Below are positions 9,266 to 17,492 of a stretch of 64,000 nucleotides of DNA, piece by piece. Position 1 is the first letter of the stretch. Every line of letters begins with the position of its first letter. The DNA is taken from assembly GCF_010548145.1 (NCBI RefSeq), contig NZ_JAAGLN010000004.1, positions 49,527 through 113,526 on the forward strand, given 5' to 3'. Both the position numbers and the translations under genes were made by a program. Source of the DNA: Streptomyces sp. SID10853. GTDB lineage: Bacteria > Actinomycetota > Actinomycetes > Streptomycetales > Streptomycetaceae. A model generated the notes under the pieces. It saw nothing but the letters and a program-made list of their open reading frames with translations. It was not told where the DNA came from and did not search any database.

Positions 9266-10383
9266 TGGTCGCGGCCGAAGCACCGCCTCTCTACCCGGGT
9301 CTCGGAACGCTGTACGAACACGAGCTGGACGCCCACGGGGTCGGGGCCGTGATGCTCACGCACAAGTGGCAGCCGGCCGATCTGCTGGCTCCCCACTCCG
9401 ACATCGACGTGCGTGTCCTCCTTCCCGAGGCACCCGCGAACTGGGAGGAGTGGAATCACCGTCTGGCCGCCGCGCACAAGTCCGCGGTCCGCCGGGAGGT
9501 CTCCCACGGGCGGCTTCTGGAGCATCCTCCCGGGTTCGCATTCACCGTGCCCGAAGCGGACGGACGGCTCGTCTGCGCACCTGAGCTCGCGACCTGGTCG
9601 CTGATCAGCGGTAGCGCCCGGGACTTCCAACGCTGGAGGTCCCGGGCCCAGATGGCCCCCTGGTGCGAGATCGACGAACGCTTCTACCGGGCAATTCTCC
9701 AGTCGCGGCTCGGAGGCCGGTACCAGCTCGCGGCGGACAGTACGGACAACGTGGTCGAGGACATCACTGCGTACCGGCGTCACTGCGTGGCCTGGCACTA
9801 CCTCGCCCCCTGCTGGTTCGCCGCCGCCGCACTCGCGACACGGACGCGCTGTCCCGGCAAGACCGCCGCGCTCACCCAGTGGCGCCCGGACGGGCTGGAC
9901 GCGTACGCCGAGCTGTTTCTCCGGCACTCCGAAGACGGACCCAACGGGCGACTCCGCAGCCCGCGCCACCTGCTCCGCGCGGCACACGTCTCCCTGGAAG
10001 CGGCCATGCGCCGCATTCCGCAGGCAAGCCACCCTCCTGACCAGGGCAAGGATTCCGCTGCAACCGACTGGGCAATGACCGCCGGAATGCTCCGCGTACG
10101 TGTCGCCCGCTGGCTGTACTACCTCGATCCGCCGCCCGGTGTCGCGACCGAGTACCTGATACGGCGGGAGGCAAAGGAACTTCGTTCCGCCGCACAGACC
10201 CTGAACGCGCTCGCGGAGGACGGGGCAACTCCCGCCCAACGCCTGGCCGCCCGAATGGCCGGGCTGATCCCCGCCGGACCGACGACTCCCGACACCCTGC
10301 GCACCACCCTCGCGCTCTGGCACCGGCAGAAGTCCACGGTGCAGGAATTCCTGAGCCTCCCGCCCAGTGCCATCCACCCCTGA
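9265..10383 (+). CDS. Nucleotidyltransferase-like protein of unknown substrate
   Basis: A 372-residue protein. The ATG at 9265 overlaps the upstream stop and has GGGGAG just before it; an earlier GTG at 9235 is possible. Residues about 25-55 read GAVMLTHKWQPADLLAPHSDIDVRVLL. The SDID pair and surrounding strands look like a nucleotidyltransferase active site, although the usual Gly-Gly/Ser turn is not obvious. The rest is alpha-helical (ARMAGLIP, YLIRREAKEL). In this operon it might activate a sugar or transfer a nucleotide to the product. The assignment is tentative. Confidence 0.55.
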   Translation: MVAAEAPPLYPGLGTLYEHELDAHGVGAVMLTHKWQPADLLAPHSDIDVRVLLPEAPANWEEWNHRLAAAHKSAVRREVSHGRLLEHPPGFAFTVPEADGRLVCAPELATWSLISGSARDFQRWRSRAQMAPWCEIDERFYRAILQSRLGGRYQLAADSTDNVVEDITAYRRHCVAWHYLAPCWFAAAALATRTRCPGKTAALTQWRPDGLDAYAELFLRHSEDGPNGRLRSPRHLLRAAHVSLEAAMRRIPQASHPPDQGKDSAATDWAMTAGMLRVRVARWLYYLDPPPGVATEYLIRREAKELRSAAQTLNALAEDGATPAQRLAARMAGLIPAGPTTPDTLRTTLALWHRQKSTVQEFLSLPPSAIHP

Positions 10384-10399
10384 CACAAGGAGCCCCGCC

Positions 10400-11197
10400 A
10401 TGCCCGCGCGTGCGTCCCAGCCCCGCGCCCTGAAGACGGCGAAGATCAAGATCACGACGAAATGCAACCGTTCCTGCGACTTCTGTATCTTCGCCGACGG
10501 CGCCCAAGGCGAGAACATGGCCCCAGAGCTGTTCTCCACCATCCTGACCCGGCTGGAGACCATCCCTTTCCAGCAGTTGCACATCAACGGCGGCGAACCC
10601 ACCGTGCACCGGGACTTCCCCGCTCTCAGCGAAGCCGCCCGGACACGCCTGCCGGACAAGGTCATGGTTCTGGGCACGAACGCCATCACGCTGGCCCGCA
10701 ACCAGCGGATCATGGAGGCCACGCTCCGCTCGTACGACCAGATCCTCATCGGCTGCGACGACGAGCACGAGAACTACGCCGAAGTGCACGCCGTCGTGCC
10801 CCGTCTCCGCGAAGCCGGCAAGACCGTGGTCGTCAACAGCGTGCTGGAAGGCATCAGTTCCTCCCGTCTCGTGGAGCTCGCGAGGCTGTGCGACACGTAC
10901 GGCGCAATCCACGTCACCAACCACGTGCACCACGTCGACGTCGGCCAGCCGGCGAACGAGCTGCGCGGCATCTGCGACCGCTATCTCGACCAGCACCTGA
11001 TGATCGAGATGGACGGCTCCTGCTACCGCTGCTTCAACGCCATGGCGAAGGACGACAGCGAGTTCAGCATCTGGGACGAGGACCTCGCGGCCAAGGTGTT
11101 CGCCCCCCGAGGCCATCACTTCCGGTTCTGCCTTCGCTGCCACGAGTACACCGACTCGGGCGCCGCTCTCCTGCCTGCCCGCATTCCGACCGCATGA
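10400..11197 (+). CDS. Radical SAM enzyme (second in the operon)
   Basis: A 265-residue protein starting at an ATG preceded by AAGGAG. The radical SAM site is CNRSCDFC (Cys22, 26, 29), followed by INGGEPTVHRDF as the SAM loop. Late Cys pairs (GSCYRCFNA and FCLRCHEY) suggest a short SPASM or twitch-type auxiliary cluster. It is only distantly like the MoaA-type enzyme upstream, so the two should carry out different radical steps. No precursor peptide gene is evident nearby, which argues against a simple RiPP role, although very short ORFs could be missed. Confidence 0.8.
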   Translation: MPARASQPRALKTAKIKITTKCNRSCDFCIFADGAQGENMAPELFSTILTRLETIPFQQLHINGGEPTVHRDFPALSEAARTRLPDKVMVLGTNAITLARNQRIMEATLRSYDQILIGCDDEHENYAEVHAVVPRLREAGKTVVVNSVLEGISSSRLVELARLCDTYGAIHVTNHVHHVDVGQPANELRGICDRYLDQHLMIEMDGSCYRCFNAMAKDDSEFSIWDEDLAAKVFAPRGHHFRFCLRCHEYTDSGAALLPARIPTA

Positions 11198-11220
11198 CTC
11201 CAGACCGGAGGTACACGACC

Positions 11221-12945
11221 ATGCCCGCAGTCCTCGGGCTGAACTTCCACCACGACACCGCCGCCGCCTTGATCGTCGACGGCCGCCTCTACGCGGCAGA
11301 AGAGGAACGCTGGAGCGGCGTCAAGCACAACCACCCCACCCGCAAGGGCACGCTCGCCGCACCGGTCCGTGCCCTTCAGTGGTGCCTGGAGGCCGCCGGC
11401 ATCGAACCGCAAGACGTCGACGCCGTCTGGGCCGCCTCCATGCGCCCCAACCCCGCAGCCGGCTGGTGGCTCACCGAGGAGCGGGACGAACTCGCCGCTC
11501 TCTTACCTGCCCCGCTCGGTAACCATCTCCGCCTTCTCTCCCACCACACCGCCCATGTGCTCTCCGGGTACCTGCTCTCCGGACACGACCACGCGGCGGG
11601 CCTCGTCATTGACGCCGGCGGCTCCTCCCTCGGCTCCGACTTCGGTCCGGGGCGGGAACGCATCACCGGCTACGACCTGCGGCCGGATCGCATCGACCGC
11701 GTCCACCAGAGCATGCCGACCGTGGTTCCCGGCCCTGTCGGACCTCGGCGCGTTCACTCCTCCCTCGGGCACTTCTACCGAAACCTGGCCCGCCGAGTGA
11801 TCCCGCCGGGCGACGAACCCGAGGGCAGCATGATGGCGCTTGCCGCGTTCGGCGACCCCCAGCGTTACGGTTCGCAGATCCGCGAGCTCGTACGGCTCGG
11901 CGACGACGGCGAGGTCCGGATCGGCCATCCCTGGGGCTCGGCGGACAGCAGCACACCGCTGCTGCTCCGTGGCCGCGTCTGGACCGCTGACAACGTCGCA
12001 GAGCAAACCGACGCGGAACGGGCCGACCTGGCCGCCGCAGTTCAGGATGTCTTCTCCGAGTCGGTCATCCACATCGCACGCCATCTGCAACGGCTCACGA
12101 GAGCCTCGGCGCTGGTGTTCTCGGGTGGGTGCGCCCTGAACTCCCACCTCAACTGCCGGCTGGCCGATGACAGCGGCTTCGACACCCTCTTCGTGGCACC
12201 GGCACCACACGACGCGGGGACCGCTGTGGGCGCCGCCTTGTACGCCTGGCACTACCAGCTCGGGCAGGAATGTCTCCAGGTGCCGACCGACGCGGCCTGG
12301 GGCCCTAACCCGGGCACTCTCAAAGCGGGTGCGATGCCATCCGGGTACCGCGCTCTGACCGGCCTGGGGGCGGACCTGGCACCGGCGGCGGCAGCGCTGC
12401 TCGCTCAGCACCGCATTGTCGGCTGGGTGCAGGGAGCGCTCGAATTCGGGCCCAGGGCCCTCGGGCACCGCTCGGTCCTCGCCCACCCGGGCCACGCCGC
12501 CACGCGGGATCGACTCAACGCGATCAAGCAACGAGCTACGTACCGCCCGTTCGCCCCGGCCGTCCTCGCCGAGCACGCCACGGAGTGGTTCATGTCGACG
12601 GGCGACCCCTTCATGAACCGCGTCGCCCACGTCCGCCGGTGCCGAGCCGACCGCATAGCCGCGGTCACCCACCACGACGGCACCGCGCGCGTCCAATCCG
12701 TGGCCACAGACCACCAGGGCCTGCACGAACTCCTCCAGCGGTTCCACGAGCACACCGGCCTGCCGCTGCTGTTGAACACCTCCTTCAACCTCAAAGGCAC
12801 GCCGATCCTGCGATCCGCCGAGCAGGCCGTACAGGCGGCAGCCGGCCTCGGGCTCGACGCCCTCGCCGTCGGAGACACCCTCCTGATCGCCGACCACGTC
12901 CTCGACCCCCGGGCTCTACCCCAGCCATCCTTACGAGAGGGGTGA
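11221..12945 (+). CDS. NodU/CmcH-family carbamoyltransferase with two TTA codons
   Basis: A 574-residue O-carbamoyltransferase. The ATG at 11221 has GGAGG 8 bp upstream. Family hallmarks are GLNFHHDTAAALIVDG at the N-terminus, VFSGGCALNSHLN in the Kae1-like domain, and EFGPRALGHRSVLAHP, YRPFAPAVL and LLLNTSFN in the YrdC-like part. These enzymes use carbamoyl phosphate and ATP to carbamoylate a hydroxyl of a sugar or antibiotic core. Codons 95 (11503-11505) and 571 (12931-12933) are TTA, so translation should depend on the bldA tRNA, tying the cluster to development. Confidence 0.92.
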   Translation: MPAVLGLNFHHDTAAALIVDGRLYAAEEERWSGVKHNHPTRKGTLAAPVRALQWCLEAAGIEPQDVDAVWAASMRPNPAAGWWLTEERDELAALLPAPLGNHLRLLSHHTAHVLSGYLLSGHDHAAGLVIDAGGSSLGSDFGPGRERITGYDLRPDRIDRVHQSMPTVVPGPVGPRRVHSSLGHFYRNLARRVIPPGDEPEGSMMALAAFGDPQRYGSQIRELVRLGDDGEVRIGHPWGSADSSTPLLLRGRVWTADNVAEQTDAERADLAAAVQDVFSESVIHIARHLQRLTRASALVFSGGCALNSHLNCRLADDSGFDTLFVAPAPHDAGTAVGAALYAWHYQLGQECLQVPTDAAWGPNPGTLKAGAMPSGYRALTGLGADLAPAAAALLAQHRIVGWVQGALEFGPRALGHRSVLAHPGHAATRDRLNAIKQRATYRPFAPAVLAEHATEWFMSTGDPFMNRVAHVRRCRADRIAAVTHHDGTARVQSVATDHQGLHELLQRFHEHTGLPLLLNTSFNLKGTPILRSAEQAVQAAAGLGLDALAVGDTLLIADHVLDPRALPQPSLREG

Positions 12946-12950
12946 CGGAA

Positions 12951-13565
12951 ATGGCCGTTGCCAATCTGCCTCACATCCTGACCACACTCGCCACCAGCAC
13001 ATGGGCCGTCGGGGACCGTTCCCGCGCCCGTGTGGCTGCCGGTCTGGCCCTCGCGATCTACGCCGGGCACACCCGAGATCAGGGCACCCCGTACGTCCAG
13101 CATCCGCTCGCCGTCGTCACGGTTCTGCGGTCCGAGCTCGGCGTCACACAGCCCGAAACCCTCCTCCTCGGCCTTTTGCACGACGCCCTGGAGGTCGATC
13201 CGGGCTCAGAGGCTCTCGTCACCCACCAGCTGGGGGCACCCTTCGCTGAACGCCTACGCGCGATGACGCCCGACCATCGGCTCGAACGCCGGCCCAAGGT
13301 TCCAGGCGACGAGAACCGATGGCGCGTGAAGACAGGGGCCCTCCCCGCGGAGGAGCTCCTGGTACGGCTGGCCGACCGTATCCACAACCTGCGCGACCTG
13401 GCCGCCTCGCCGAACCACGAACGCCGGCGGAAGTTCGTACGGAACCTCACGGACTTCCACCTCCCCCTGGCCGCCGCCGCACGCCGCCTCAACCCTCACC
13501 TGGAAGCCGCGCACACGCTGCTCAACGCCGAGTACATCCACCACCAACAGGAGATACGCCCGTGA
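12951..13565 (+). CDS. HD-domain hydrolase, SpoT/Mesh1-like
   Basis: A 204-residue protein. The HD metal site is complete: His51 (YVQHPLAVV), His77-Asp78 (LLGLLHDALE) and Asp142 (VRLADRIHNLRDL), in the same order and wording as the hydrolase domain of Rel/SpoT. There is no synthetase, TGS or ACT domain, so it is a stand-alone small hydrolase like Mesh1. It might hydrolyse (p)ppGpp or NADPH, or dephosphorylate a nucleotide intermediate of this pathway. It lies 5 bp after the carbamoyltransferase and overlaps the next start by 4 bp. Confidence 0.8.
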   Translation: MAVANLPHILTTLATSTWAVGDRSRARVAAGLALAIYAGHTRDQGTPYVQHPLAVVTVLRSELGVTQPETLLLGLLHDALEVDPGSEALVTHQLGAPFAERLRAMTPDHRLERRPKVPGDENRWRVKTGALPAEELLVRLADRIHNLRDLAASPNHERRRKFVRNLTDFHLPLAAAARRLNPHLEAAHTLLNAEYIHHQQEIRP

Positions 13566-14551
13566 GACGGATCGTGTACTCGATGGAGCCGGTCGGTCGG
13601 ACCGGCGGCCGGGTCTACCTCCGGATGCTTCACAAGGCGACCGCCGACGATGTCGAGTGGCGGACGGTTCCGGACCACAAGCGCACGTACCGCGTCCGTC
13701 GCTGGCGGAAAATCCGCCACCTCGCCCGACTGGTCCCGACCGTCCGGGCGCTGAGTTCCGCCGCCACCGGCACCTTCGTGTGGGACGACCTCAGCCTGCT
13801 GCTCTTCACACCGGAGATGCGGGCCCGCACGGTGTTCCTCCTGCACCACTACGAGCCGTTGCAGCACGACTCCACTCCCGTGGAGGCCATGCTCTGGGAA
13901 CGGCTGTTCCGGGTGCTGCCCCAGTGTGCGGCCGTGGTGTGCGTATCCCCGTACTGGGCTGACTTCCTCCGGTCCCGCGGTGTCCACAACGTACGGGTGA
14001 TCTACAACGCCTTCGACATGACCGAGATCGAACGGGCACGCGACCTCGACCGGGCCGAGTGCCGCGCCGAATTCGACCTGGCCGCGGACACGATCGGCGT
14101 GTACGCGGGCAAGGCCGTCCACTGGAAGGGCACCGCGGAGGTCGCGGAGGCCCTGGCCGGCGCACCCGGGCTTCAAGTGATCACCAGCGGCAGCAACACC
14201 ATCGGCTTCGGCGGTACGCACTACGACGTGGAGCGCGAGCGATACCTGCGGCTGCTTCGGGCATGCGACGTCGGCGTCTTCCTGCCCCGGATGCGGGAGG
14301 GCTGGAGCCGCTGCGCAGCCGAGGCACTGCTGCTCGGCCTGCCCTGCCTGATCCGACCGGTCGCGGGCCTCGGCGATCTCGCGGCCCTGACGGGCCAGCC
14401 GGCGCCAGACCTCGACCGTCTGTCGACGCAGGTCCGGGAACACGCTACGGCGCGCCGAACCGAAGCCAAGGCCGCGTACGAGGCCCTGGCCCGGTTCGAC
14501 CTGCACTACTTCGGAAACGCCTGGGGCGACCTTCTCGCGCAGGTCGCCTGA
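13562..14551 (+). CDS. Glycosyltransferase (GT4-like), last gene of the biosynthetic operon
   Basis: A 329-residue GT-B protein starting at a GTG that overlaps the HD gene. It has GVYAGKAVHWKGTAEVAEAL in the donor domain, then FLPRMREGWSRCAAEALLLGLPCLI, a GT4-type E-x7-E region with the first acid shifted. It resembles the first glycosyltransferase only weakly, so the product probably carries two sugars or a disaccharide. Its stop lies 10 bp from the stop of the convergent glutamyl-tRNA synthetase, which closes the operon. Confidence 0.8.
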   Translation: MRRIVYSMEPVGRTGGRVYLRMLHKATADDVEWRTVPDHKRTYRVRRWRKIRHLARLVPTVRALSSAATGTFVWDDLSLLLFTPEMRARTVFLLHHYEPLQHDSTPVEAMLWERLFRVLPQCAAVVCVSPYWADFLRSRGVHNVRVIYNAFDMTEIERARDLDRAECRAEFDLAADTIGVYAGKAVHWKGTAEVAEALAGAPGLQVITSGSNTIGFGGTHYDVERERYLRLLRACDVGVFLPRMREGWSRCAAEALLLGLPCLIRPVAGLGDLAALTGQPAPDLDRLSTQVREHATARRTEAKAAYEALARFDLHYFGNAWGDLLAQVA

Positions 14552-14561
14552 CCGGGGCCGC

Positions 14562-15983
14562 TTACGCCTGCACGGCCAACTTCTCGGCCGCGGCGTCCAG
14601 ACGGGCCAGCACGCGGTCCCGGCCGAGCAGCTCCATGGACTCGAACAGCGGGAGTCCGATCGTTCGGCCGGTGACCGCGACCCGGATGGGCGCCTGGGCC
14701 TTGCCCAGCTTCAGCCCGTGCTTCTCTCCCACGGCGAGCGTGACGGCCTTCAGGCCGTCCGCTTCCCAGTCCGCGACGGTGGCGAACTCGGCGCGGACAT
14801 CGGCCAGGATGCCGTCGGCGCCCGCCTTCATCGCCTTGTTCCACGACGCCTCGTCCTCGACAGGCGAGTCGAGGAACAGGAAGTCCACGTTGTTGGTGAT
14901 CTCGGACAGCAACGCCAGCCGGGTCTGGGCCAGCGGTGCGACCGTCTCGAAGACGGCCTGGTCGAACGCCTCCGGCTGCCACGGCGCGTACGGAGCGACG
15001 AGCCACGGCGCGCAGGCAGCTGCGAACTGTGCGGGCGCCAGGGCACGGATGTAGTCGCCGTTGAACGCCGTCAGCTTCTTCACGTCGAAGAACGCCGGGG
15101 CGGTGTTGACATCCTCAATTCGGAAGAGCTGCTCCAGCTCGTCGTACGGCATGAGCTCCCGGTCACCGCCGGGGCCCCAGCCGAGGAGCATCAGGTAGTT
15201 CACCATCGCCTCGGGAAGGAAGCCCTCGGCGAGGTAGTCCTCCAGCGCGACCTTGTCGCGACGCTTGGACAGCTTCTGCCGCTTCTCGTTCACGATCACG
15301 GGCAGGTGCGCCCACACCGGCGGCTGGGCACCGAGCGCCTCCCACAGCAGCTGCTGCTTCGGCGTGTTCGAGAGGTGCTCCTCGCCGCGGATGACCTGAG
15401 TAATGCCCTCATCCAGGTCATCGACCACGTTCGCGATCAGGAAGACGGGGGACCCGTCACCGCGGGCGATCACGAAGTCCTCGATCGCACTGTTCGGGAA
15501 CCCCGGCTCCCCGCGGATCAGGTCGACCACGACGGTCTCGCCCTTGTCCGGTGTCTGGAAGCGCAGCGCCCGCCCCGCCTCGAAGGCCAGTCCTCGCTCC
15601 CGACAGAACCCGTCGTATCCGAGGTGCTCCGACCCGGTGCGCTCCTTCAGCTGCTCCCGGGTGCAGTCGCAGTAGTACGCCTTGCCCGCCGCGTACAGCT
15701 GCTGGGCGGCCTCGCTGTGCCGGGCCGCGTTGTGCGACTGGAAGTACGGCCCCTCGAAGGCAGCGTCCTCGCCGTGGATGCCGATCGCCGCGAGCGCGTT
15801 GATGATGCCGTCGATCCACTCCGGCTTGTTCCGGGCCGCGTCGGTGTCCTCGATCCGCAGGACGAACGTGCCGCCGGACTGTCGTGCCACGGCCCAGTTG
15901 TAGAGAGCGGACCGTGCGCCACCGACATGGAACATGCCGGTCGGAGACGGGGCGAAACGAACGCGAACCGGGGCAGTAGACAT
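14562..15983 (-). CDS. gltX: Glutamyl-tRNA synthetase, divergent type
   Basis: A 473-residue class I synthetase. The HIGH-type motif is [18 protein letters not shown] and the KMSKS motif is [10 protein letters not shown]. The C-terminal anticodon-binding domain is complete. It charges tRNA-Glu with glutamate using ATP. The ATG at 15983 puts the motif at the usual distance from the N-terminus. The signature differs from what I remember of the housekeeping Streptomyces enzyme (CPSPTGNPHVGLVRTAL), so this may be an extra copy. It sits convergently against the biosynthetic operon, with accessory genes on the other side. Confidence 0.88.
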   Translation of the reverse strand: MSTAPVRVRFAPSPTGMFHVGGARSALYNWAVARQSGGTFVLRIEDTDAARNKPEWIDGIINALAAIGIHGEDAAFEGPYFQSHNAARHSEAAQQLYAAGKAYYCDCTREQLKERTGSEHLGYDGFCRERGLAFEAGRALRFQTPDKGETVVVDLIRGEPGFPNSAIEDFVIARGDGSPVFLIANVVDDLDEGITQVIRGEEHLSNTPKQQLLWEALGAQPPVWAHLPVIVNEKRQKLSKRRDKVALEDYLAEGFLPEAMVNYLMLLGWGPGGDRELMPYDELEQLFRIEDVNTAPAFFDVKKLTAFNGDYIRALAPAQFAAACAPWLVAPYAPWQPEAFDQAVFETVAPLAQTRLALLSEITNNVDFLFLDSPVEDEASWNKAMKAGADGILADVRAEFATVADWEADGLKAVTLAVGEKHGLKLGKAQAPIRVAVTGRTIGLPLFESMELLGRDRVLARLDAAAEKLAVQA

Positions 15984-16256
15984 GCGCTCAAGGGTACCGA
16001 CGCTGGGGGCCCGCCCCCGACCACTCCGGCTATCCCCGCGCCCTCGTTTTCCGGCGGCTCTCGTCATCTACTCGTACGTCGGCTTCCACAGCTCCCGCTG
16101 CGGCCGGCCCCTGCCCCAGACCGTCCAGTGCGCCGAGCGATAAAGATGGGTCTGTTCGCCGCTCCACCACTTCGGCTGCGCAATGCACCCCAATTTCCTG
16201 CGGGTCGCGTCGTCGGCGACGGGTACGGACCACAGCCGACACCAACAGTGCAGAAC

Positions 16257-17492
16257 TCAGGGGCTGATCACCGCACCGTTCTGCGGGGCGGAGGACAGCT
16301 GCTCTGGGAAGCTCCCGGATTTCGGCTTCGTGAGCCCAAGCCGCATCTGCACCTCGTCGAAGCTGAGGTCCGGCGTGCCGATACGGCCGACGGATCGGCT
16401 ATATGCGATCAGCATTGCTTCGGAGAAGGGGCTATCGAGGGTGGCAACCCGCTTCCAACCCCGTGCCTCATCGAGCGCGACGGAGCTTACGTTCTCGAAG
16501 TCGATCACTAGATCCGGAACATCCAGATAGCGAGGGAGAGCACGGTAACGATTGTCATCGACTCTGAACGCGCGCTGCGCTAGGCCCTTGTCCCTATTAC
16601 TCTTGGCGCTCGACTGCCACGAAACAATGGGCGGGGACTCGGAGCTGTTCCCCTCATCGGTAAACACCCGGTCTGCTTTGGCCAGGTGCACGTACTGGAC
16701 CTTCGCCACACGAGGCTTCGAAACCCTTGATTCAGGACGGTCCTCGTAGAGGTCGCAGGCCGGCGTAAGGACCAGCCACCATCCGCCTTGTGGGTCGATA
16801 AGGAGGTCTGTCGCCGTGAGGTGATGGGTCACAGGGGGCATCAGATAGACCCGTGCCGCCTCGGACCGCCGTGCTGTTGCGACGAGGTCACCCTCCACGA
16901 CGCGATCCAGCTCATGGAGACCGTTCTCCTTGAGCCAGGCTGCGAGGCGATTGACGATGACAGGAGCGATCTCGTTCGGGTCGGCAGCTGCCATCTCGGT
17001 CCAGTGCGGAGCAACCACGTCGCGCATAAAGTCGCGAACCTGGCGCTCCACGAGGCCGGAAATGCGACGTGTCAACGCCGGCACTCCTGAGAGCAACCCC
17101 TCCCTGACCGCAGGGGCGATATCGTCCAAAGCGTTCTTCGTCACCACTCGAATGAGGGGAGGCTCCTCCAAGCCGCGTACTTGCTGGGGGACGCCCGTGA
17201 AGAAGACCACTGGCACCCACCTGACGCTGGCGATCTTCTTGTACAGCTCACGTCCGCGCCCCTCGGCGTCTGCGGACGGGCTACCTTCAGTAACATCCCG
17301 GACATCGAGAATGACCAAGTCGAAGTCTTCTTGGCTCAGCCGCTCCTCGGCGGTGGCAAAGTCCTGCTCGACTTCGAACTGGATGACTCCCAGATCCGCG
17401 AGCTCTTCCGTGAGGAGCCCCCGAAGGTCCTCGGTCATCTTGGCGTCGTCGTCAACGATGAGCACGCGATACGCGGCGTCCGCCGTCGTCAC
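16257..17492 (-). CDS. Receiver-domain protein with a novel C-terminal domain
   Basis: A 411-residue protein. Residues 8-130 are a response-regulator receiver: acidic triad DDD at 14-16, phospho-acceptor Asp63 (LVILDVRD), Thr99 and Lys119. There is no DNA-binding helix-turn-helix. The rest contains WWLVLTPACDLYE near 238-250 and other motifs I cannot assign, so it is probably an effector or adaptor output. It starts within the stop of the histidine-kinase-like ATPase gene (4-bp overlap), so the two form a co-translated pair. It probably belongs to the surrounding defence genes. Confidence 0.75.
   Translation of the reverse strand: MTTADAAYRVLIVDDDAKMTEDLRGLLTEELADLGVIQFEVEQDFATAEERLSQEDFDLVILDVRDVTEGSPSADAEGRGRELYKKIASVRWVPVVFFTGVPQQVRGLEEPPLIRVVTKNALDDIAPAVREGLLSGVPALTRRISGLVERQVRDFMRDVVAPHWTEMAAADPNEIAPVIVNRLAAWLKENGLHELDRVVEGDLVATARRSEAARVYLMPPVTHHLTATDLLIDPQGGWWLVLTPACDLYEDRPESRVSKPRVAKVQYVHLAKADRVFTDEGNSSESPPIVSWQSSAKSNRDKGLAQRAFRVDDNRYRALPRYLDVPDLVIDFENVSSVALDEARGWKRVATLDSPFSEAMLIAYSRSVGRIGTPDLSFDEVQMRLGLTKPKSGSFPEQLSSAPQNGAVISP

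Noticed and set aside
10367..11197. Quorum or RiPP precursor system around the second radical SAM gene
   Set aside because: No short ORF with a conserved leader or Cys-rich core was seen in the gaps, which are only 16-23 bp.
14718..16511. Long plus-strand frame (597 codons)
   Set aside because: It is the antisense shadow of gltX and the receiver gene; its sequence has the Arg/Leu/Val-rich bias of a shadow and no domain.
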